Part shown: positions 10,176 to 21,356 of the stretch, piece after piece
Layout of the letters: each line of letters begins with the position of its first letter
Position numbering within the stretch: the stretch's first letter is position 1
Source of the DNA: Solanum dulcamara
Lineage: Eukaryota > Streptophyta > Magnoliopsida > Solanales > Solanaceae
DNA length: 64,000 nucleotides
Reading direction: 5' to 3'
Assembly: GCF_947179165.1 (NCBI RefSeq)
Contig: NC_077239.1
Coordinates: 21,979,134 to 22,043,133, forward strand
Made by a program: the position numbers and the translations under genes
The notes under the pieces: model-generated
The model's database searches: none
What the model saw: the letters and a program-made list of their open reading frames with translations, nothing else
Told to the model about the DNA's origin: nothing

Positions 10176-12229
10176 ACAAGCATACATATGAAAACATAGT
10201 AATGTACTTGTAAGGTATCAAACGATATCGTATATGATAGTATGATGCCGTATACGTTGATCTAGTAACACCGAGTCCCACGGTAGGCTGGGAGTGATAT
10301 GTGAGGGTGATATACATGCTCTCTTTTTATAGGATGCAGGTATAGTGAACTCTTAACTGTCATACTTGTTTCCTGCATCCCTATTTCAGTTGTTATCTCA
10401 GTTATGTGTTGTTATGCTTTATATACTCAGTACATATATCGTACTGACCCCCCGTTCTCTTAGAGGGGATGCGTTTCATGCGTGCAGGTATAGATACACA
10501 CTTTGGGGATCCGCCAGCTTAGGGTTCTACTCGATAAGTTTGGGAGGAGCTCCATTGAATCAGAGCCAAGCCTTTAGGTATTAGACCTTCTATGTATATA
10601 TTTATATATTTTTTTGTGAGTTTGTTTTGATTGTGCCTAAACGACATATTGTAAATGAGTTTTTATGTTAAAGCAGCCTTATCTTCTTTCGTTCCCTTTC
10701 ATGATATGGTATGAATGAAAAGGGCCACACGTACACGAAAAAGTTTTAACTCATTAGGATTTTGTGAGTAGTATCACTTTATACATATCTCGATTTGACT
10801 ACAGCTGATGGGTATGCATAGGGGGTCTAGGTCGGACCCCAGTCGCGGCCCACAGGGTTGGGTCATGACATTTTCATCAAAATGATCTTGTATGAGAATT
10901 TTGAATGCGTCATTGAGTCTGGAACATCAAATTTGGTGGGGTAACATATCTCATTTGCGTGCACGGTGTTCCAAATGAATCCAGAATACCTTATCGGAGA
11001 ATTTAGCATGCTAATTCCTTTTGTCACCAACAGGGAGCTGGTGTCGTTGCTAAAGTGACTTCTTATTTGCAAAGTGAATGCCTCTAAAGCAGCTAGGAGT
11101 TTGCTAAAGTGAAAAGGCAATAGGGGCTAGGTGTTGCTAAAGTGATGCCCACCTTTTTGAGTGGGGTCGCTTAAGAGAACATCGGGGGTTCGCTTAAATG
11201 ACATCAGAGACCTATTTTTTTTGTCTGTTTTTAGGTTTTAGCCCTAACTTTCAAACTTAATTTTTCTCTCTATTTTTGGGCGATTTGGGAGTTTCAAAAG
11301 GTTAAGTTGTGTGGATTTTCAAGGGAAATCCATTGGTTTGTTCATAGTTAGTAGAAAAGGCTTCTTTTTAGGTAAATTGCCCCATTTTCTTGTGTTTTGA
11401 TAATTCTAGGGCTTGAAATTTATGCGGTTGTTTTGAGCTCTCCCGGTGCTCGGAACGTGCCCAAGTTCCCTGAGATATTTGTATCTTGTGACAGAGTTGG
11501 TTTTGCGGTTTCATCTGCGTGTCCCAATGTTGAGTTTTGACCCAATTTTTGGTTCTATTTTAATTATATCACTATGAGTATCATTGGCTTTGTTTTGATG
11601 TATTCTTCGATAATTTTATCGAGTGGCATAGTTCTGAGGTGGCCTAGAATGGAAAAGCTCACGTTAGCAGTTCATGTGTAGTTTCGGCTCTAAGGTAGGT
11701 TATGAATTACTCTTATTAGACTTGGGTTGGTTAGAATTGATATATTTTGGGTGGTAACGAGTGATTAGGTTTGTGATTTAGGTATTGATATCCTATTTAG
11801 CATTGGGGAGTCGATGATCATAGTTAGTATCTAGATTGGGATGTTACTCATTGGAGCCTTAGTCTAGGTCCTATCTTAGCTTCTTTACATCGCTTAGAAT
11901 CTTTAGAACTTTATCCTAGGTGATTTGAACTTAGGATGCCGCATGTTTGATTTATTTGGTTTTGGTTGGCCACTCGTTGTGATTTTTGGCTTATTCTTAT
12001 GCCTTATTTTCTTATGATATGGAAATGTTGGGGCTAAGGCCGTGCTTTCGGTACACCGGAGTCTCAGGCGAGTGATATATAATTTTTGACATGCTACTTG
12101 TATTATTTACCTCGCCGGTGTTAAAAACCCTGTTAGAAAGAAGGAGTAAAAGATGAGAATAGGAGTTTTGGTTGATGAATAAATATGAGGGATTTAAGTA
12201 AATACAATGATATTTTACTTATGGAAATT

Positions 12230-12440
12230 CATGGTTGATGAGCTCGAGGTATGGTTCCGGGCAACCTTTTTTTTTGACTTTGGGCTATGCTTTATTTTAT
12301 TTAATAAGCTCGAGGTGTGAATTTTGGATAGTCCATTGATACATATTTTAGGTTATTATTTCGACATTGATGAGCTCAAGGTATTATTCCAGGGGACCCT
12401 TTTATTGATGAGCTCAAGGGTTATTTTGGGCACTTCATGA
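12230..12440 (+). repeat. Degenerate direct repeats (gatgagctc-aggt) inside B1
   Basis: The words gatgagctcgaggtatg (about 12237), aataagctcgaggtgtg (about 12303), gatgagctcaaggtatta (about 12370) and gatgagctcaagggttat (about 12406) recur with spacing of about 36-67 bases. Each is followed by a tt(c/t)(c/t)(g/a)gg-like word. They are tandem in origin but too diverged to define one period. They lie within LTR sequence and no protein is implied. Confidence 0.45.
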
Positions 12441-13018
12441 TATTTTTGGAGGATGTAGAGCTATAACTACGAGGTTACATTTGTGCATTCTTTTGGTATG
12501 TTACGAGTTGAGATTATTGATATGATTATATGACTTGTTGGATTTACTTGATTATCGGATGATCTTCCCTTACCCATTTTCCCAAGATCATAGTATTATG
12601 CTTCTCCCCTATTATTATTAGTATCATCATGCTGCTTATTATATATTTATTCTTTCTGAGCGAGGTTGGCCTATGATTCCTACTGAGTACCTCATGTTTT
12701 GGTACTTATACTGCACTTCTGCATATTTTGATGCAACTCCTAGTTCGAGCCACCCCCAGCACGTGCCAGATCCTTGGTAGTTGTGCCAGAGCCGGATTGT
12801 GGTGAGCTCTCAGCATTCATAGTCTTGCTACATTCCCTCTTTTGTTCTAAATTGTATTTTGTATTTTGGACCGTGAGTTATGTGTTGTATATTCATATAT
12901 TGTCAACTTTTGTACTTAGTAGCTCATATATATATGGCACCAGGTTCGGAGTTTGGTCTAGCATCAGTCTATCATTTTTTGGTCATTTTTAGACTTTTTA
13001 TATATTTTGTACCGTATT

Positions 13019-13038
13019 TATATATATATATATATATA
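13019..13038. repeat. (TA)n microsatellite in B1
   Basis: A run of alternating t and a of about 20 bases inside the LTR tail. Confidence 0.8.
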
Positions 13039-13194
13039 CCTTGGCCCGATTTCTTTTCTTATATTCGTTTTACTTCCGCATTCTTATGTTAATAATTATT
13101 TGTTTAAAGTGAGGTTTGGCTTTCGCATTAGTTGGATTTGGCTTGCCTACTAGGGGGTTATAGTAGGCACCATCATGATCCGAATTTGGGTGGC

Positions 13195-13639
13195 TTACTA
13201 CTGCATACCCCTAGTATTATCACTAGCTATGTAATAGCCACTTGCAGCTCGAGACCCATAACAGGTGAGGGTGGTAGCTGGGCTGGACCCTTTCCCACCA
13301 GCTGGTTATGAATTGGATTCACCTATGGCTCCGCCTACTACTCTAGAGTTTTCTCTCTATCCTGGGCTAGTGCTGCAGCCTTAGCATGACCTCAAGGTCG
13401 GACTCAATCCCTAGATAGGGTTCTATCAGCACCTTGCGTGTGAGCCATCCTATAAAAGAGTTGAACAAGTGAGATTTATGAAATCGATAAGACACATACC
13501 GCATGAAAGTTATCCAAAAGAGGAAATATTCCTAACGACATCATGTAGCCTCCTGAAGATAAGTTATGGACATCTTTGCAATGATCTGTGGAACTTTAGT
13601 AGACATTAGCTCTGTACAAGTGAGACCGGTGAATCTAGA
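13195..13639. other. Leader sequence between two tail-to-tail B LTRs
   Basis: About 445 bases. The right half, read on the minus strand from 13639 downward, matches the leader after B3 (from 45957: ttcactagtgtcatggg, gagtcctacagatcagtg). It is therefore the untranslated leader of the B2 element. The left half (13195-13400) is not clearly assignable. One plus-strand frame gives a short Pro-rich stretch that could be gag-derived, but I do not claim it. Confidence 0.5.
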
Positions 13640-13651
13640 TCTCTGATACCA
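13640..13651 (-). other. Primer binding site of B2 (minus strand), Met-tRNA type
   Basis: tctctgatacca on the plus strand is tggtatcagaga on the minus strand, one base off the canonical tggtatcagagc (final C to A). It stands two bases from the LTR end (tggtcacaatt on the plus strand from 13654). It shows that B2 is a minus-strand 5' LTR. Confidence 0.75.
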
Positions 13652-15004
13652 ACTGGTCACAATTCAACCTCTCGAGTCATGGTGACACCTACTATAAACC
13701 CAGTAGGTAAGTCAACCCGTATCCAGAAATTGCAAATAATGGGATTAAGGGTAAAAACTAAATAGAAATAAATCAATATCTGACATAACATGAATAAGCT
13801 AAAGTACATCGAATAAAAATATACAAAAAACCATAAAATACCTCTTAGAACCTGGAGTCACAAGTACAGAGTTGCTATAAAATAGATACAAGTCCCAAAA
13901 GTGGAAAAAAGAAATAAAGACTTGTCTCAAAAAGTAAAAGACTAGTCAAATATGTACAAATGGAGATAGGAAGATCCCAAAAATACCAAGTGCTCACCCT
14001 CATCTCCGGTGCATACAACAATTTGCCCATATCAACAAGGGTAACTAGTGTTTGACCTACATCAAGGAAACATATTCAGAGTGTAGTATAAGTACATAAC
14101 AGGTACCCAATAGGCATCATAGGTCGACTGATCTTGGAAAGTAAAAGCAATAAAAAGATAGAATCTAGGAAACAATAAAATGAATAGAAAGTAAAAGAAA
14201 TGCACATGAGAAAAATGAATTAAAAAGACTAAATACAGCTAACTAAACCTACTAGGAACACTCGTGCATAAGTTTAAGTAAAGATTTGAGTGGACTCCCG
14301 TAATCCCGATGGGTACATAGAATTGCTAAAACTACTAGGAATATGAAATGGTGAGTCCTGAGCCGAAAAAGTGTAGCCTAGACCTCGAACAATGGATTGC
14401 CTCTAAGTAAACAATAGTAACAACCCAGATAAGAAGTCTAGCTTGCGGACCTCAAACTGTGGATAAGTCTCAAAGGGGAAAATCAGTAGTGGTCTCCAAA
14501 TAGTCAAATAAGGACAACCCAACTAAGAAGTCCAGAGCCCTGTACCTCTAACTGCGGATGTGTCTTAAAGAGCAATAGTCCATAGCCAGGGGAATCATCT
14601 CCGTAGAGGATAAGAGGGCATCATGACTAGACCCTAAATCTGTAATAATAGTGTCTACCAAATGATACCATGTCATTCTGTTATCGTAAAACCACCATAT
14701 ATCAACGTCCAATCTCAGTCAATCATCCAAGCACTCCAAGGCTTAATTGAACCCATACCGAGCGACAAAATAAAGCCTAAAAGCTCAAATCATCCACATA
14801 CGAGCTGTAAAAAGAGGGAGAAGGGTAGAAGGTCATAGAAGTAGAGGCAATGCCTAATCTAAGACTCAAACTATGAGACCCAAGGTTTCTATTCCTGTCT
14901 ACATGTATTTAAGCCGTCTAAATCGACATCGGAGTAAAAGCACAGCCTAAAATCTCCAATTATCACATGTCTATGGCAAACACTAGTCTAAGACTAGACT
15001 AAGG

Positions 15005-16554
15005 TGATAACACTCAATAATACCTATCAAAAAAAATATAGATGATCTTTAGCAGTATATTTTACCCAACTAAGAGTCGCGGTCAAACCCACAAGAAATA
15101 GGTTGAAAGAAAATCTATTAGCTATCACTATTCAGTTGTAGTTGCTACTTCCTAAAAAGAAACTTGCATAAAGTAAAACATAGAGGTTTGGTTGTAATTT
15201 AAGAACAAGTAACAATGAGGTGACAAGTAAACAAGATTAAAGTTGTAAACAATACGAAGATTAGACAAGTCTTATGATCCCCATGACATATAACTAAATA
15301 GATTACTCAAATTCATGATATCGTTCAATGTATTGAATACAAAATCTAGAGAGTTAGGTCAGATCTAATTCATCTCCCAGTCCTTCCTAGACGTTTCTCA
15401 TTCATCTCCTCTCGCTCTTAGAATGTGTGCTTTACTAAACCTCTCTCTAGATATCATAGTACTATCTTCTCCCGATTTCAAGTAACTTTGACAAAGTTTG
15501 TCCCTTCTTTCGAAGCCAGACTCTTTGAATTACTGTTGTGATACTCTTTTTCTAATCACTACCTCCCTCACGGAAAGAAGTGAATATGGGCATTTATTAA
15601 TTCGTGCACTCACTAAGAAAAACTTTTGACTAAGGAAATCATAATACATGCAAAACCAAATCACGAATATCAATCCTACATTTTCCTATTCTAGTTAAGT
15701 CGTCGTGGTTCCCATAACCCCAGTTGTGGGATTAGACTTGCATGATTATAATGAATAAATCAATAAACAATGAATGAAACATATATTTGAAGGATTTTAA
15801 ATAACAATGAATCAAACTCCCAGTTGAAGAATAAGACTTAGAATCAAATCACCAAAACTAGAACTAAAAGAATCAAAGTTGTGATTTCTTCTTCCAAATC
15901 TGTCCAGTTGTGTGTGGATGATGAAAAGATCCTTTAACAATGGAATGGATGGGCACCACCATGGCAACAAATGATAACCACGGCTCATGGTGGTGCTATT
16001 TTATCATTTACTTAGCCTTTGGATATAGGCCACCCAACCATGGCACCCACCACAGCTAATAGTGAGCACTACGGTTCGTGGTGGTGTTCCTTGGTATGTG
16101 CCTTATCCAAAAAGTTGGCTGCTTCTCCTAGGAATCTTCCCTTTCACGGGAAGTGATGTGAACCATGGACATTGAAGGGTATCGTGGTGTGCACCCTTGA
16201 TCAAGACATGTTGATTTAGTTTCCAAACATCCATTCCAAGGTCCTTCAATTTACTGTGAAGTTTATTCTTTGATTTCTCCTTTCAAGTCGTCCCAAAAAT
16301 CTCAATGAAACCAAGTGTTTGAGCACCACTTGTGAAATTTTGGTTTCCTTGTAATCTATTCTCAACTCCCTCATTCCACCTAGTCCAAACAAAGCAAATT
16401 ACCAATCAACCAATCCAAAAATTATAAACTCAAGGGTATTTTGGTTTGCCTGAAAAATACACAAAAATGCATATTAAACTAACAAAAGTACTTGAGAACT
16501 TACAATAATTCCATGTTTTGAGCATCGTAAGTGTAATATTTTGGTAACACATCA
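15005..16554 (-). repeat. 3' LTR of the Athila-like element, 1550 bp
   Basis: On the plus strand it runs from tgataacactcaat to ggtaacacatca. It matches the right LTR closely at both ends (tagttgctacttcctaaaaa, about 15140 and 19830) and in the middle (ctttactaaacctctctcta against ctttactagacctcgctcta). It is about 110 bases shorter than its partner. The inner border abuts acaccctctacttag, the complement of a purine-rich tract. Confidence 0.8.
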
Positions 16555-16569
16555 ACACCCTCTACTTAG
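16555..16569 (-). other. Polypurine tract of the Athila-like element (minus strand)
   Basis: Minus strand ctaagtagagggtgt lies immediately before the 3' LTR start tgatgtgttacc. It is only moderately purine-rich and is assigned mainly by position. Confidence 0.5.
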
Positions 16570-18239
16570 AATTGTTGCTTGTCGTTAAGCAATAACACAA
16601 CATAAAACCAAACGACAAGCAAATACAAGCAACTCATAGGAAATATATATAGAAGCCCTATAACATAAACCTCATGCCCAACTTCACATAAGTAATGCGC
16701 CCATGCACTAACCAATCTTGCAAGGATTACTTCATAACATCATACTATTCTTAGCTACCCAAATCATTGCAAATAGTCATTTACTAGCCAATATAGCAAC
16801 CAAAAAACAAAATAATAATGCCCTCACCATAACAAAGTCTCTCACACAGTGTATAAAGGAAAAAACTGAGATTTGAACAAAACTACTCTCACTCTCAAAA
16901 GAAGTTCAAATAATGCAAAAGTAAAGACCATAGACTTGCCTTTATTATTAATACTTCAACTCTAGCATAACCATTTAAGGATCAGAGTAGGACTTTTTAG
17001 GCTTGTAACATAGGCTCATGCTTAAGAACGGTACATTTTGGATAAAAGTGACTACTTTTCCCTTGCAAATGCTACTTTGAATTTTCTACTTGTTTTCAAC
17101 CCCCCAAACTCTGGTTGTTCACTTATTTCCCCATTCTTTCTACTCAGGAGTGGTTTCCACTTTCGTTCAATCTTATTTTTTCTTTACGACTCATTGTAGT
17201 ACTTATTTTCATTTTCACTTGTGGCCACAACCCATGCTTTTCTTTTCTTCTCATTCCACCATTCTTTTCATACCCTATCTTTGTTGTTTTTCCTTTTAGT
17301 AGCCACCCACAATTTAGGATTTTGGTAGCATCATCTTCTAGGAGGGACCTGGGACAAGATAAAGATTCACAAACTGATTCTCCTTATAGTAGCCACCATC
17401 AACTTATGCTTTTAGCCTAATTTGAGGTACACATTGTCCTTTAAGGGTCTAGGGAAAATCTGGATTCACAGAAAGAGAAGGAAGGTGAATTTTGGTTAAT
17501 CAAAGAAAAGACCCATTCAAGCTCAAACTTTTGGTTCAGAGGGTACAAAAGCATTTGGTTGTTTAAATTTAGGCAAAATGACTCATTATAAACAAAGGCA
17601 TATGATCCTATCCTAATCCAGCTATCCAATTATTTCAGTGAGACTAACCAGGCAAGTTCTATCTTACAAATGCATTAATCAAACTACACATAGTTAGCTC
17701 ACACACACGACACTAATCTTATGATATTTAACACTAATCAACACAATCATAACTATAAAATCAACATGTAAAATGTTACAAAGATCTTGGAAAATCAGTT
17801 ATCAAAGTTGAAATGCAATCACATTATCATTCAAAAATTTTAAGTAGAGGCCATTTTTTCACCATTACAGACTCCTATAGACACTTGTATTCACACAAAC
17901 AACCAAAAAATAGCAGTTCTACTAGATAATACACCTTCAAAGAAAAGAAAACATGGAAAGAAAAACTCCAAAGGATTTCAGGATGCCCCACTCCCTATTA
18001 AAATTTGTGCATTGTCCCTAATGTACTTAAAAACTCCAAAAGCTAAAACAAGGGAAGTGATCATAGTTGGGATACCCTAAGCATCAGTAATAGGGTACCT
18101 AACTACTAAGACTTCATCAGGTATCCACATGGATTGCCTCCCATGAAGCGCTTAATTTAGTATCGTGGCACGACATACTTGAGCTGCTCTATTTCTCCAT
18201 TCTTGGATTCTTAACAGTTTCACTAGGCAGTGCACCATT
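16570..18239 (-). other. Non-coding 3' region of the Athila-like element
   Basis: I see no conserved protein in either strand. A T-rich tract (plus strand 17080-17420) yields hydrophobic Phe/Ser-rich frames that are a base-composition effect. At about 18131-18180 the word attgcctcccatgaagcgct stands next to tcgtggcacgac. I recall a similar gc(t/c)tccca.gaagcgc box in the 3' part of plant Athila/Tat elements. Where pol should be there is nothing, so the deletion joint probably lies near 18200. Confidence 0.5.
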
Positions 18240-19500
18240 CTTTCTTTGATTTACCATGGATGACAATTATCCCATTTGTTGCTCCAACTGCTTGATAGAG
18301 GTTGAGTGTGACTCTACCACTTGGGCTATTTTGGACATATCTCCCTTTAGCTCCTTGACAACAGATTCTATAGATTTTATCATTTACATCACCTTAGTTA
18401 AGATCTCTTCCATCCTTGCATTGCTTGCTCCAGCTCCACCTCTATCTCTATTTCTGGGATGCACATAAATACCACTTCGATTATTTTTGTATTGATCCTT
18501 TTTATGTAAGTTACCTTTATTGCAATGTTCTTCCCTATCATAGTATCCATCCCTTTCAAAATCTGACCTTAGTTTCCAGAGTTGTAAGTACGGAATCCCT
18601 TCATTACTAGGTAAGTCATTATAGAGACCTGAAGCATCCACATCATTCATTTTTTTCCAAACCACCACCTAGCAATCTTTTGCTAAGCAAGTCCATCTCA
18701 GTTCGTATGTGAGCCATGTCTTAATCACATTCCTCTTCTCTCCTTTTCTTCTCTACTAAGATCTCAAGTGGGAAGCCAAAACCTCCCATATCATTGTCGC
18801 TAGTGCACCAAGCTTTATTATTCTTTGTGAGCTGATCCAAAATTGACATGGATTCCGAAAATGATTTATCCATGAATGAATTTCCACAAGACGCATCTAT
18901 GATTGGCTTGGTCACAAATTTGCAAGACCTGTAGAATAACTCTTTCAAGTTCTCATCAATCAAGTTGTGATTTGGATACTGCTTTAGTTTTTGCCTGAAT
19001 CTCTCCTAAGTCTCATGCACTGCTTCAATACGTAGTTGCTTGTGAGCACCAATCTCATCTTTGATTTATAACTTCTTAGATGGTGGGAAGAGCCTCTCCA
19101 AAAATGCTTTCCTCATCTCTCTCCAGGTTGCAATAGAGTCATGTAGAAGGTCGTTCAACCACTTCAATGCTCCCCTAAACAAAGGTAATGGAAACAGACA
19201 AAGTCATACGATTGATTGGATCACCCCAGGGATTTCAGATGACTTGCAGGTGGAGATAAAGTTGATCAAGTGTTGGTTGGCATCATCACTTGCTGCTCCA
19301 TTAATTGATCCTTTTAGGATCAACATCTTCAGCATGGTGCTAGTGGTTGTAAATTTAATGCCTTGAAGTAGTGATGGGAGGAATTATAGCTCCAGTAGAT
19401 CCTGCGCCATCTATATCAACATCATCCTCAACTGGGGAATTATCCCTGACTTGATTTTCAGCAAGCTGTCTCAGCCTTTACTCTTCATGATCTTGTGCAT
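18240..19500 (-). pseudogene. gag: Athila-type gag remnant (minus strand)
   Basis: Read downward from about 19500, conserved gag blocks appear in order: a start-proximal stretch with NSPVEDDVDIDG; DANQHLINFISTCKSS (about 19280); PLFRGALKWLNDLLHDSI and TWREMRKAFLERLFPPSKK (about 19190-19090); a short amphipathic stretch with ERFRQKLKQYPNHNLIDE (about 18990); and the frame 18963-18721 (LKELFYRSC..., then GNSFMDKSFSESMSILDQL). A second frame, 18668-18384, holds the basic, Gly/Arg-rich tail (GIYVHPRNRDRGG). This is the retrotransposon gag (capsid) architecture of Athila/Tat elements, capsid then nucleic-acid-binding tail. At least three stops and two frame shifts break it. No zinc knuckle is seen. 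The product would have formed the particle core and is now non-functional. Confidence 0.8.
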
Positions 19501-19675
19501 TCATCTTTTAAATAGATTTTCGCAGTTATGGATCATTGGGGATAAATGGTTAACACTTATTACGGGTGGTTGGCATTCACTACCTGATCCCTTCAAAAAC
19601 AAAAATAAGAAACAAAAAGTAAAATTAAGAAATAGAAACTACAAATTAAACTTGCAAATATTTCAAAGTCGTATT
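19501..19675 (-). other. 5' leader of the Athila-like element (minus strand)
   Basis: A-rich on the plus strand (aaacaaaaataagaaac), this stretch lies between the primer site and the first gag block. It is the expected position of the leader. No other signal is visible. Confidence 0.5.
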
Positions 19676-19692
19676 CCCTAGCAACGATGCCA
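19676..19692 (-). other. Decayed primer binding site, Asp-tRNA type (minus strand)
   Basis: On the minus strand this reads tggcatcgttgctaggg, three bases after the LTR end. The known plant Asp-tRNA primer site used by Athila/Tat elements begins tggcgccgttgccgggg. The three differences (gc to at next to the first CG, and cg to ta) are all C-to-T or G-to-A. Established use of this tRNA supports the Athila/Tat assignment. Confidence 0.75.
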
Positions 19693-19695
19693 TTT

Positions 19696-21356
19696 TGATA
19701 ACGCTCAATTATACCTCTCCAAAGAAATATAGATGTTCGTTAGTAGTTTATTTTTTTCAACTAAGAGCCGGAGTTGAACCCACAGGGAATAGATTGAAAG
19801 AAAACTATTAGTTATCACTATTTAGTTATAGTTGCTACTTCCTAAAAATAAACTTGCATAAAGTAAAAGTGGGAGGTTTAGTTGTAATTTAAGAACAAGT
19901 AACAACGTGGTGACAAGTAAAGAAGATTAAAGTTGTAAACAATATGAATACTAGACTAGGGTTATGATCCCCTTGACATATAACTTAATAGACGACTTGA
20001 ATTCATGATATCACTTAGTGTAATGCATGCAAAATCTAGCAAGTTAGGAAATATCTAGTTCACCTCTCATCTCAGAATGTGTGCTTTACTAGACCTCGCT
20101 CTAGATTTCAGAGTACTATCTCCTCCCTGTCTCAAGTAACTTAGAGGAAGTTTAACCCTTCATTCGAATCCAGACTCTTTGAATTACTATTGTGATAGTC
20201 TTTTTGCTAATCACTACCTCCCACCCGGGAAAGCAATGATTACGGGAAAGTTCTTAATGCATCGACTCACTAAGAAAGACTTCTAAATGAAGAAATCACA
20301 GTACATGTAAAAAGAAATTACGAATATCAATCCTATGTTTGCCTATTCTAGTTAAGTCATCCTGGTTCCCACAACCCTAGTTGTGGGATTAGCCTTGCAT
20401 GATTATAATGAATAAGTCAATAAATAATGAATGAAACATGTATTAAAAGTCTTACAAATAACAATGAATCAAAATCACAATTGAAGAATAATACTTAGAA
20501 TCAAATCCCCAAAACTAGAAGTAAAAGAATCTCAATTGTGTGTTCTTCCAAATCTGTCCAATTGAGTGTGGATAGTGAAAAGATCCTTTGAAAATGGAGT
20601 TTTGGTCGTGTAATATTGCCTCTAAACAGTAGGAAAAGTATATGAAAAGTTTCCCATAAACCTAGAACAAAATAAGTTATTTATAGAAGTTGAAAACTAA
20701 TCCTAATCTAACTAGGAAAACAAAGTTTCCTTGGCCTAAGAATGCACTAGATGGGCACCACCATGGCTAGTAGTGAGAACCACAGCTTGAGTTGGTGCTC
20801 CTTGATCTTTAACTTGGCCTTTTGATTCAGTCCACCCCACCCTGGCACCCACCACATCTTGTGGTGGTGCTCCTTGGTGTGTGCCTTAGCTAAAAAGCTG
20901 GTTACTTCTCTTGGGAGTCTTCTTCACGAATGGAGGGTGCCTTCCACAGGCAGTAGTGTGCACCACGGACCTTGTAGGGTCTTGTGGTGTGCACCATTGA
21001 TCAAGAAATTCTTCTTTAGTTTCCAAACATCTATTCCAAGATCCTTCAACGCCCAGTGAAGTTTGTTCTTTGATTTCTCCTTCCAAGTCATCCCAAAACC
21101 TCAATGAAACCAAGTGTTTGAGAACCTTATGTGAAATTTGTCTTTTCTTGTGCTCTCTTCTCAGCACTATCATTCCACCTTAGTCCAAACTGAGTCAAAT
21201 TCCTAATCAACCAATCCAAAGATAATAAACTCAAGGGTACTTTGATTTCCTTAAAAAAAATACAAAAATGCATATCAAACTAACAAAATGTGGTTGAGAA
21301 CTTATAATAATTCCACTATTTGAGCATTGTAAGTGTCGTATTTTAGAAACACATCA
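19696..21356 (-). repeat. 5' LTR of the Athila-like element, 1661 bp
   Basis: It begins on the plus strand with tgataacgctcaat and ends gaaacacatca. It shows the same order of shared blocks as 15005-16554, plus about 110 extra bases. The plus-strand words caccaccatggctag (20758) and ccaccacatcttgtggtggt (20849) form short inverted motifs also found near 15955-16090 of the partner. Confidence 0.8.

Larger units (their letters stand above)
1650..10870 (+). mobile_element. Decayed Ty3/Gypsy-like LTR retrotransposon A (LTR - internal remnant - LTR)
   Basis: The element has a 5' LTR (1650-4798, lacking about the first 163 bases), a primer binding site at 4803-4814, an internal region of about 2.75 kb, a purine-rich tract at 7557-7571 and a 3' LTR (7572-10870). 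The two LTRs look roughly 90 percent identical by eye, with several indels, so the insertion is old. The order and the integrase motif at 6899 onward place it in Ty3/Gypsy. The internal region is too short for a full gag-pol and nearly all frames are broken, so it cannot be autonomous. The sequence after 10870 is a family B LTR, so A seems to have inserted into a B LTR. The left insertion border lies outside the window. Confidence 0.8.
7572..10870 (+). repeat. 3' LTR of element A (copy A2), 3.3 kb
   Basis: It starts TGTTGAACC after the purine tract and ends GGGTCATGACA. It aligns with A1 from 7735 on. It carries the same promoter-like block (7906-8104) and the 35-bp array (9810-10175). Relative to A1 it has lost about 83 bases at about 10608, between tatttatatatt and gtgagtttg. 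In A1 that gap holds the GC-rich stretch gtacgacgggggcccta. Short open frames at 8563-8772 and 10366-10584 lie inside the LTR and have counterparts of other length in A0 and A1, so they are not genes. Confidence 0.85.
10871..13194 (+). repeat. Family B LTR, 3' part (copy B1)
   Basis: The sequence after element A matches B3 from about 43190 on: gccattgagtccaaaata in B3 stands opposite gtcattgagtctggaaca at 10909. Both end in a block gcctactag(g/t)ggg...atagtaggc (13144-13170 here, 45886-45910 in B3). About 2.3 kb of LTR in plus orientation remain. The missing 5' part is presumably to the left of element A, outside the window. No primer binding site is recognisable after its end. A run of weak 50-70 base repeats with gatgagctcgaggta lies at 12230-12440. 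Confidence 0.65.
15005..21356 (-). mobile_element. Athila-like Ty3/Gypsy element, minus strand, pol deleted
   Basis: Two related LTRs (15005-16554 and 19696-21356) in the same orientation flank 3.1 kb. The sequence just inside the right-hand LTR is a decayed Asp-tRNA primer site, so the element reads on the minus strand. Only gag is recognisable inside (18240-19500). No protease, RT or integrase motif was found, and 3.1 kb is far shorter than a full Athila interior, so this is a deletion derivative. Flanking 5-mers taagg (15000-15004) and taatt (21357-21361) agree in three of five bases, so the target duplication is not convincing. It sits inside LTR B2. Confidence 0.75.

Noticed and set aside
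13195..13400. Pro-rich plus-strand stretch as a gag start after B1
   Set aside because: No conserved capsid block follows and no primer site precedes it.
17090..17420. Two overlapping hydrophobic Phe-rich frames, possible membrane proteins
   Set aside because: Produced by a T-rich tract in the 3' region of the Athila-like element. Two frames at once look hydrophobic, which indicates composition and not selection.
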